A stretch of 64,000 nt of DNA from Methanosarcina barkeri MS (lineage in GTDB: Archaea; Halobacteriota; Methanosarcinia; Methanosarcinales; Methanosarcinaceae), in the NCBI RefSeq assembly GCF_000970025.1, contig NZ_CP009528.1:2467168-2531167 (forward strand). The letters are read 5' to 3'. Under the pieces are notes generated by a model, which worked only from the letters and a program-made list of their open reading frames with translations, made no database searches and was not told where the DNA came from. Shown here one piece after another: positions 57,946 to 64,000 of this stretch. Position numbers and translations under genes: made by a program. The number at the start of each line of letters is the position of its first letter. Position 1 is the first letter of the stretch.

Positions 57946-58104
57946 TCAGGAGTCAAAGCCGGTTACAATCTGATTTTCTGGTATGCCAGGGAAAATAATC
58001 TTGAAACTCTAGGCTCAAGTAGGGAATTGTATTTCAATGTCCCTGCAGAAGTTCCTGAAGAGGAGCTTATGACTGAAATTCAGGTTCCGATAAAGGAAAA
58101 ATAA
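57946..58104 (+). pseudogene. Tail of a second MerR/GyrI regulator gene
   Basis: The frame encodes GVKAGYNLIFWYARENNLET and on through ELMTEIQVPIKEK, matching the last 51 codons of the intact MerR gene. It begins 21 bases after the transglutaminase-like gene and has no front. It is a paralogue cut by insertion of the 54.6-57.9 kb block. Confidence 0.85.
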
Positions 58105-58156
58105 TCCGTTAAAATCGTCTGTTAATAATCTGTAACAATCTGTTAATAGTCTGTTA

Positions 58157-59039
58157 CTACTCCGGAATTCCGGAGCAATTACTCTTTTTTTCCAGAATGA
58201 TGACTGTATTATATGCAGGAGGTTCGGGCCGGATTCGCTTATATTCCCTGTAACCGTCTGGCAAATCAAGCAGAAAGTCCCGGTTTAACAGTTTCATTAA
58301 GCCTTTTTCGTAGATCCTGTAAGAAATCTTGCAGCCTGTAGGTATTACTTTTAATAAATAATCAAGAATTTTTTTTTAGGTCCGGCCTGTGCAGCTATTA
58401 TGAAAGCCTTTACCCCGATACCCAGATCTAGAAAATCAATTGGGTTCATAGAAAAATGGCTTCCGTTAATTATGGTGATATCTTTAGAAAGCCCGAGCTT
58501 GTCAAGCGTTTCTATTGAAATCTTTGCCCTTTCAGGATTCTGCTCTATCCCTGTGCCTTTTACTGCATGATATTTGAAGAAAACGATAAGCGTCAGGGGA
58601 AGAGGCCCGCTTCCGAGGAAAATAACTCTATCCCCGGCTTTTAGTTTGAAACCTTCGAATTCTGCCTGGACCAGCCTGAGGTAATTTTTGTAAAAGGGAA
58701 ATTCCTCAAGGACATTCAGGGAGATTGGCTCGCAAGAATTTCCTTTGCATATCCGGTTTCCAACCTTACCGTATATAAATTCCTGAATAGGTTCAGGTGA
58801 GCGAAAATCGGTTTCAGCTCCTGTTTATTCAGAAGAATAAAAACTAAATCACTTTCCAGGTCCCGGGTAATTAAAGAATCCAGCTTCATGAACAGTTTCT
58901 CGGGCCTATCCGAAGAGCAGGATAGGATTTCTTCATCAGAAAGCTCCCGTATGTCCTTATACAAATCGAGTATTTCTTTGAGTACAGCCTCTGAAAGCTC
59001 CAGACTTTCATCAATCGCACCAACCATACCAATCCCCAA
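58157..59039 (-). pseudogene. Nicotianamine-synthase-like gene with two frameshifts
   Basis: The minus-strand pieces form one protein of about 290 residues. 59039 to about 58830 gives the helical N-terminus (VLKEILDLYKDIRELSDEEI). A shift leads to SPEPIQEFIYGKVGNRICKG and the SAM-binding VIFLGSGPLPLTLIVFFKYH plus GTGIEQNPERAKISIETLDK. A second shift in an A9 run near 58370 leads to KKILDYLLKVIPTGCKISYR and a tail to 58157. This matches archaeal nicotianamine synthases, which build metal-chelating aminobutyrate oligomers from SAM. As sequenced it is inactive. Confidence 0.82.
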
Positions 59040-59178
59040 AGAGTATTATAGTGCGCCTAAATATATTCCTGTTGAGAATTATCAGATCCTGAAACTCAGA
59101 AGGTTGAGACTTATATAATACACTGGCAGTAAAAAATTAATAATATAAAAAATATATGAATAAAGTAGAATCCAGACT

Positions 59179-59472
59179 TCACTCGAAAATCCTTTTTAAA
59201 TCTTCCATTCCGAGAGAAACCTTAAACTCCTTTAAGCGATAAAACTTCTTGGCCCTGAGATCATCATCTTCAAGTCTGAGATCACTTTCAACAAATCCGG
59301 CTTTCTCCAGGCGTTTTAAATGCAGGTTTACTACCTGCCTTGAGAGATTCAGGTCCTTGGCGAGCTCGTACACATACCTCTCCCTTTCAGCCAGCAGGTA
59401 AAGCAGTTTAAGCCTTACGGGATGAGAGAGAGCCTCGCCAATATCCACTATTTGCTGAAGTGATTTTGTCAT
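59179..59472 (-). CDS. ArsR-family winged-helix regulator
   Basis: A 97-residue winged-helix DNA-binding protein (IVDIGEALSHPVRLKLLYLL; YELAKDLNLSRQVVNLHLKR, the recognition helix; LEKAGFVESDL wing). No cysteine metal site is present, so it is probably not a classic metal sensor. It follows the small membrane protein 59546-59770 by 74 bases on the same strand, likely co-transcribed. Confidence 0.9.
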   Translation of the reverse strand: MTKSLQQIVDIGEALSHPVRLKLLYLLAERERYVYELAKDLNLSRQVVNLHLKRLEKAGFVESDLRLEDDDLRAKKFYRLKEFKVSLGMEDLKRIFE

Positions 59473-59545
59473 CCAGAATGTCCTCGCATACTTTTGGTTG
59501 CACTTGGCCCGGAAGGTCTCCAGAGCCTGCAGCAGACATAAAGCT

Positions 59546-59770
59546 TTAGATTTCTTCCAGCTTGGATTTTATATCTTCCACTGTTTTTTTGATTTCTTCT
59601 ATATCTTTTTCCATTTTGATAATTCGTTCATTATCCCTCGGAGCTGTGTACCCGGACCTGTTCAGCAGCACTATCGCCACACCTACTATAAGAAAAATGA
59701 TTAGGAGATTCAGGAGAAATCCCCAAAAGGAACCAGTTATGCCATATCCCATGCCATTCAAGCTTTCCAC
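59546..59770 (-). CDS. Small membrane protein with coiled-coil tail
   Basis: A 74-residue protein. One membrane helix (FLLNLLIIFLIVGVAIVLL, residues 19-37) precedes a charged coiled coil (MEKDIEEIKKTVEDIKSKLE). Met7 is an alternative start. It sits upstream of the ArsR regulator, so a membrane partner or target of that regulator is possible. Function unknown. Confidence 0.72.
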   Translation of the reverse strand: MESLNGMGYGITGSFWGFLLNLLIIFLIVGVAIVLLNRSGYTAPRDNERIIKMEKDIEEIKKTVEDIKSKLEEI

Positions 59771-59929
59771 CTCGAAAATAACAGATATTCTTGAGATTAT
59801 CGGTTTTTCTTGTTCTACCGACTTTTTTCTCAGATATTGCTACCATAAATATAAAAGAATATCCGGAAAAAGGTAACTGTAAATATAAAAATCCATTAGA
59901 AATTTTTGATAAAAAGGCAATAAATTGAC

Positions 59930-60038
59930 TAATTAACCTGCAACTTGAAGAATTAACCTGTAACTCAAAGAATATCTGTAACTCGAAGAATTAACCTGTA
60001 ACTCGAAGAATTAACCTGTAACTCGAAGAATTAACCTA
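59930..60038. repeat. About 21-bp tandem repeat
   Basis: Four to five copies related to GAATTAACCTGTAACTCGAA; the middle copies are exact. It lies downstream of the PepSY-like gene. The unit resembles the 21-bp repeat at 5367-5471 (shared TTAACCT). Confidence 0.85.
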
Positions 60039-60074
60039 AAAAAATAAATAAAAAGGATAGTATTAGGGATGGCT

Positions 60075-60572
60075 TCAATATTCAATTAATATTGAAGCGC
60101 TGTTGCTCTTAGCAGGCATTTGTCCTACAGTAGCCCTGACCTCTGCCGTATCTGTTGCCTGTCTGTGCTCCTGTGCAAAAGGATAATCGGTAAACACTTC
60201 ACCGCTGAAGGAATCAATTCTTGCCTGCTTGTAAACTCCGTCTTGATCCTGATAGGAAACAATCCACCAGCGACGCATCTGAGAAATGTCCTCTTTGGAA
60301 ATGTTGCTATCTATTTTTGCCTTTGCGATTTCGAGTGCTTCATCTACAGTCTTAACCTCAAGTTCCGCAGTACTATTTGAGTTGAAATAAGGACAGTCGG
60401 AAAAGTTGCCGTAACGTGGGCCAGAATCCATGTTTCTTGCAGCCCACCTGTGCATTGATCCAGAACCATAGTTTGTCCCTGCATTATCCGAAGCAACTGC
60501 ACTGACTACTGCTGCTCCGGAAACCCCTATAAACAGTATTCCCAGAAGAATTGCTATAATTGCTTTTCTCAT
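60075..60572 (-). CDS. Secreted PepSY-like protein
   Basis: A 165-residue exported protein. The signal peptide AIIAILLGILFIGVSGAAVV ends near VSA. The mature part has a KTVDEALEIAKAKID segment and RRWWIVSYQDQDGVYKQARI-DSFSGEVF, the helix-plus-sheet pattern of PepSY domains. I start at 60572 because AAGGTG precedes that ATG by seven bases; an ATG at 60590 is also in frame. Probably a surface protein inhibiting a peptidase or binding metals; unproven. Confidence 0.75.
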   Translation of the reverse strand: MRKAIIAILLGILFIGVSGAAVVSAVASDNAGTNYGSGSMHRWAARNMDSGPRYGNFSDCPYFNSNSTAELEVKTVDEALEIAKAKIDSNISKEDISQMRRWWIVSYQDQDGVYKQARIDSFSGEVFTDYPFAQEHRQATDTAEVRATVGQMPAKSNSASILIEY

Positions 60573-60590
60573 TTTTACACCTTCACTCAT

Positions 60591-61193
60591 GTTTTTCTTT
60601 GTTTGTAACCTGTAATTAATTGTAAATGCCTGTTACTACACCATATGTAGTGTTTTGGCTACATATGTACTACAGAATAAGGATATATAATTTTTTTCAT
60701 GTACTGCTTATTTTCACGAAAAGTCAGCGGTACTTTTCATTTATCTACCCTACAAGTGGTGGTATCCAGAAAAGGTTTGCAGCAATGGTTTCAAGGGCTG
60801 TAAAAATCTGGATTATCGGGCTAAACCCAGGAGTTATGGTTTTGTGCAGCCCGAAAGGAACAAACATTATGTCAAAAAGCCGAGTATCTCTCTGCGAGTA
60901 TAAAATGAGAGCGAAATGTAAAAAAATGAATTAATAGATTAAGTACAGTAAAACTCGATATCTAAAGAATGAGAAATAAGAGTAGAAGGTTCTACTCTCT
61001 TTGAGCTCCATAGCATATCAATTTAAAATTGGAGATAATAATTTTATTTTGGAAATCCTTTTGAAGAAAAGGGTGCCAAAGTATGTTTAAGGATTCAAAG
61101 TATGTTTAAGGATTTTAATAGATTTTGAGATTCTCCTCGAACAAAACTCCAAATGTCTTGCAACAATAATGTAGGCTTCTCCAGTTTAAACTC
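60591..61193. other. 600-bp region without a recognisable gene
   Basis: Short plus-strand frames (60626-60934) lack a ribosome-binding site or family signs. GTATGTTTAAGGATT is directly repeated near 61082-61115. A permease would be expected downstream of the ATPase gene, but none is here. Confidence 0.45.
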
Positions 61194-61572
61194 TCAGGAA
61201 GTGAGCTCACCATCACTTAACTTCACAATCCTATCTGCAACGCTGGCCATTTCATGGGCGTGGGTCGCAACGGCAAAACTAACCTTCTGTTCTCTATTTA
61301 TATATTTCATAAGATCTGTGATTTTTTTCCCGGTAACCGAATCAAGGTTTCCGGTAGGTTCGTCAGCCAGAATAAGCCTGGGGTTATTTGCAAGAGCCCT
61401 GGCTATGGATACTCTTTGCTGTTCTCCTCCAGATAACTCAGAAGGCAGGTGATGTATTCTATCTCCAAGTTCAACCATGTTAAGAAGTTCAGTTGCTCTC
61501 TGTTTTTGTTGGGAACGGCTAATCCGGTTAAAATGCATTGGATAGCAGACATTTTCAAGGGCGTTCATTGTA

Positions 61573-62713
61573 GTAGGAGTTACGCAGTTGGCTCCTAGCA
61601 TATTGTTTTTTCCAAACTTTCAAATATTTGAATTAATTTAACGTGTATTGGGGATTCCTTAAGTATTCTGTCACTGCCACTCTTCTAATTTTCATAGCAC
61701 TTTCAAACCAGGATATTCCACTTTTGATTCTTTGTAATTCCAGTCTAAGAAAAGCTCTTAATGAGAACATTATATGTGCTCTTTGTGATTCTTCCTTTCT
61801 TGCCTGACATTTTTCGACACCACAGAACTGTTTTATTCCCCTATGATATTCCTCAATTTTCCATGACTTCTTTGCCAAATCTTCACGTTTTGCTTCATCC
61901 ATCTCTTGCACATCTGTAACCCAGTGTTGCGTGTCTCCATTTTTTGAAACTATCCTAAACACCTTTACAAATCCATATGCTTTGAGGTGAACCACACGTC
62001 CTTTTGGAGGAATATCTACTGTTTCAAGTGGCACATTTCCCTTGTTGTCAGGATTTACCAAACGATTATTTTTCAATCTTGTAAGGAAATGCCACTCTTT
62101 CTGTCTAATGGCTTTAAGGTTTTTCACACTTGCATACCATGTATCAAATAAAACGAATTTGGGATTAAAACCACGTTCTTCGGCCTTGTCAAGCATATCA
62201 CGGAAATGGTCATTCTTTGTTTTGTCGTCTACATCGATGTTATAAATTCGAAAATCGATAGGTATAACGGTTGTACCGTCAGTCCAAACTAAGGTAACCA
62301 GGCCTATTCCCTTTACAGTACGATGATGTTTTCCACTCCACATACGACGAACAAAAGCAATTTCTTCTGCGTATGGTTTATCTAATGTTGAATCATCAAC
62401 AATTAGGTATCCTCCCTTAAGCTTGACATAACTTTTTACTTCCTCCCATAGTGCTTCCGTGTCTGGAGGTTGCCTTTGAAGGCAACGAGTAAAAGCATCA
62501 TGAGAAGGAGCATTAGCTATGTCTGGATAACATCTAGCAGCTTCAGTACAGCTAAAAACGTTAGAAGCCGCAATGAGAAAATTAATGTAGTCAATGTCGG
62601 TACACTTAGGTGGATTTATGTCCATAACTCCGTACGTTTTTAGAGAAACACTAAGCCATAAGTATATTTATAAAGATATCAAGTTTTCGGCATTTTAACT
62701 GCGTAAGTCCTAT
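61573..62713 (-). mobile_element. IS701-like insertion sequence inside an ABC ATPase gene
   Basis: 1141 bp with 17-bp inverted ends: GTAGGAGTTACGCAGTT at 61573-61589 and the complement of ATAGGACTTACGCAGTT at 62697-62713 (15 of 17 match). It is flanked by a GTA duplication (61570-61572 and 62714-62716). One intact transposase gene lies inside, so this copy may still be active. Confidence 0.87.
61633..62625 (-). CDS. IS701-like DDE transposase
   Basis: An intact 330-residue transposase. Acidic catalytic positions are visible in LIVDDSTLDKP, FVLFDTWYASVKNLK and the C-terminal KSWKIEEYHRGIKQF..CQAR (YxxxIKQ type). Typical of the DDE_5/IS701 group widespread in Methanosarcina. It occupies nearly the whole element. 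Confidence 0.88.
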   Translation of the reverse strand: MDINPPKCTDIDYINFLIAASNVFSCTEAARCYPDIANAPSHDAFTRCLQRQPPDTEALWEEVKSYVKLKGGYLIVDDSTLDKPYAEEIAFVRRMWSGKHHRTVKGIGLVTLVWTDGTTVIPIDFRIYNIDVDDKTKNDHFRDMLDKAEERGFNPKFVLFDTWYASVKNLKAIRQKEWHFLTRLKNNRLVNPDNKGNVPLETVDIPPKGRVVHLKAYGFVKVFRIVSKNGDTQHWVTDVQEMDEAKREDLAKKSWKIEEYHRGIKQFCGVEKCQARKEESQRAHIMFSLRAFLRLELQRIKSGISWFESAMKIRRVAVTEYLRNPQYTLN

Positions 62714-63036
62714 GTAGGTATCAAATTAAAAGCCTGGAATACAAAACCTATCGTCTGTCTGTGGAGTTGGACAAGATAGGAAGAATTTCTGTAGTCAACT
62801 TCGGTACCTTCTATAAAAACACTGCCAGAAGTAGGCTGGTCAAGGCAGCCAATAATGTTAAGTAGTGTTGACTTCCCTGACCCGGAAGCTCCAATAAAGG
62901 AAACAAATTCCCCTTCTTTAATTTCCACATTTACATTCTTGAGGGCTTCTACACGCAGTCCGGAGCCAAAAGTATAAAACTTTGATAAGTCTCTGGTTTC
63001 AACAATATTCATCTATCATCCCTTTCCTGCAAGAGG

Positions 63037-64000
63037 TTAGATACCTCTCTTTTCAGAGGATTCAGGCTCTTCAAGATTAAGCACAAGTATCGCATTTGTT
63101 GCCAGAAGATAGTCCCCTTCGTCCTGAATGCTAACAAAATTCTCAGTTGGCACCAGATAGTCTCCTACCGGTTTCTCATCCAGAGCAACCTGAACAGTAT
63201 CATTTGTCTGGTATACATTCTCCCAGCTTTTACCACTTCCAAACAGAAGCTGGATGATATCTCCCAGGACTGGAAGACTACTGGTCTCCTCGTTAAAAAA
63301 AAGCTTATTTCTGGCTTCTCTGCCTGAACTGTAGCCCCCTGAAGGCGAGACTGTTATCAACTGTGCATCTGTAATATTATCGGGATTAATATCCCCTTTA
63401 AAATAAGTGGTCATTGTTGCTACTTCTGGAGTAATCCCATAATCGGCATACAGCATATCACAGCCTTCATTAATCCAGTATTCGATAGTCGGTGATTTGG
63501 GGTCCTCATAGGCGAGAAGAAGCCCGATACCCTGTACGCAAAAGGTACTTCCGTTTTTGTCCGTATTCATCAGTGAAATGGAGTAATTTCCGGGCTTGGA
63601 AATTTTTCCACTTAGGTCATATGCATTCATCCCCGAGAAATAATCATATCTTGAAACAAATCCCTTTGTGTCCGTATACATATGCCCCTCAGGCAGAGAT
63701 TCAATATTTCCTGAGCTTATAATGGAAGCGTTGAATTGCGGATATATGCCTTCAAGATCCTTTTTACTCCAGACCCAGTAAACGTAAGCTTTTGCAACCT
63801 TAATAGAACTCCCTGAAGGGGGATTAACACTAAAGTTAACCATATAGCTTTTATTGTATGCAAGCTCACCGCTGTATTTACTATCCCCAAGAGAAAAATC
63901 AAGGCCTCCATGGTTCTCGTCATGGATGATAGTCTGAAGGGGTTTGTCTCCGGCGTACGAAGCTGAAGCTGGAAAAGTGAGCAGCAGGAGATTAAGTAAA
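63037..64000 (-). CDS. DUF3344 surface protein, truncated by the window end
   Basis: The frame is open from 63037 through the window edge. At least 320 residues are visible. Near the edge is the end of a signal peptide (LLNLLLLTFPASASYAG). Then come GKPLQTI-like start, GGLDFSLGDSKYSGEL, and DUF3344 blocks VAKAYVYWVWSKKDLEG, YDLSGKISKPGNYSISL and LLLAYEDP. Its 3' end lies 24 bases before the LolD-type ATPase gene, so they form an operon. It is probably an extracytoplasmic partner of the ABC system. The true start lies outside the window. Confidence 0.82.
   Translation of the reverse strand, partial: LLNLLLLTFPASASYAGDKPLQTIIHDENHGGLDFSLGDSKYSGELAYNKSYMVNFSVNPPSGSSIKVAKAYVYWVWSKKDLEGIYPQFNASIISSGNIESLPEGHMYTDTKGFVSRYDYFSGMNAYDLSGKISKPGNYSISLMNTDKNGSTFCVQGIGLLLAYEDPKSPTIEYWINEGCDMLYADYGITPEVATMTTYFKGDINPDNITDAQLITVSPSGGYSSGREARNKLFFNEETSSLPVLGDIIQLLFGSGKSWENVYQTNDTVQVALDEKPVGDYLVPTENFVSIQDEGDYLLATNAILVLNLEEPESSEKRGI

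Larger units (their letters stand above)
61194..63012 (-). pseudogene. LolD/MacB-type ATPase gene split by an IS
   Basis: The front part, 62710-63012, has Walker A GASGSGKST and FVFQAFNLIPT. The rest, 61194-61569, resumes with [37 protein letters not shown] and VATHAHEMA. Removing the element and one copy of its TAC duplication restores NLIPTMNALENV in frame, giving about 226 residues. The two halves are now untranslatable as one protein. Upstream is a DUF3344 surface protein, an arrangement paralleling the operon at 2.4-6.3 kb. Confidence 0.92.

Noticed and set aside
60626-60934. 102-codon plus-strand frame downstream of the PepSY-like gene
   Set aside because: No ribosome-binding site and no protein family signs; composition is that of surrounding non-coding DNA.

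Overview
The window is AT-rich archaeal DNA, most likely from a Methanosarcina species. Evidence for this: the archaeal coenzyme A route (pantoate kinase, phosphopantothenate synthetase, CoaBC), an archaeal type II GAPDH, the COG1361 and DUF3344 surface proteins, a PocR/PAS histidine kinase, a nicotianamine-synthase-like gene, many insertion-sequence remnants, and in-frame TAG codons inside otherwise intact reading frames. Methanosarcina can decode TAG as pyrrolysine. I saw no rRNA, tRNA or CRISPR array.

Layout. 0.5-8.6 kb: a HhH-GPD DNA glycosylase, a PsiE-like membrane protein, a MacB/LolD-type ABC operon with a surface adaptor, an XRE regulator with a small membrane protein, and a DUF2121 protein. 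8.8-12 kb: adenine deaminase and phosphoserine aminotransferase. 12.1-13.5 kb: a dead IS4-type element with recognisable terminal repeats. 13.6-20.1 kb: the most unusual block, a Nudix hydrolase, a SIR2-TPR protein and a 1065-residue protein joining a degenerate PfkB-like domain, an AAA+ ATPase and tandem RyR repeats. It looks like a nucleotide/NAD-centred conflict system. 20-26 kb: a GNAT acetyltransferase, a broken coiled-coil gene, and a 5-oxoprolinase-type gene broken by one missing base. 27-31 kb: an HD hydrolase next to three genes of CoA biosynthesis.

31-37 kb: a Vms1-like release factor (VLRF1) with a damaged start, then a decayed zone holding a secreted protein with an amber codon, a truncated TPR gene, and the first 38 codons of a glycogen-debranching enzyme cut off by a dead IS66 element. 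37-48 kb: M13 metallopeptidase, UshA-like nucleotidase, DUF457 membrane hydrolase, universal stress protein, GAPDH, rubrerythrin and phosphoglycerate kinase. 48-54 kb: a small MITE, a 28-residue membrane peptide, a PocR/PAS histidine kinase, an amber-interrupted flavoprotein disulfide reductase and a MerR/GyrI regulator. 54-59 kb: a decayed zinc-ribbon/nuclease gene, a small KGDGR-type ORF, a membrane transglutaminase-like protein, a MerR tail duplicate and a frameshifted nicotianamine synthase. 59-64 kb: an ArsR regulator, a PepSY-like secreted protein, a LolD-type ATPase gene split by an IS701-like element, and a DUF3344 protein running off the end.

Genes that plausibly work together are the ABC operon (ATPase, adaptor, permease), the CoA cluster, gap and pgk (lower glycolysis/gluconeogenesis), and the Nudix/SIR2/AAA-RyR block. 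Many intergenic regions carry tandem minisatellites with periods of about 12 to 60 bases. The density of frameshifts, in-frame stops and IS scars shows that much of the accessory DNA is decaying.
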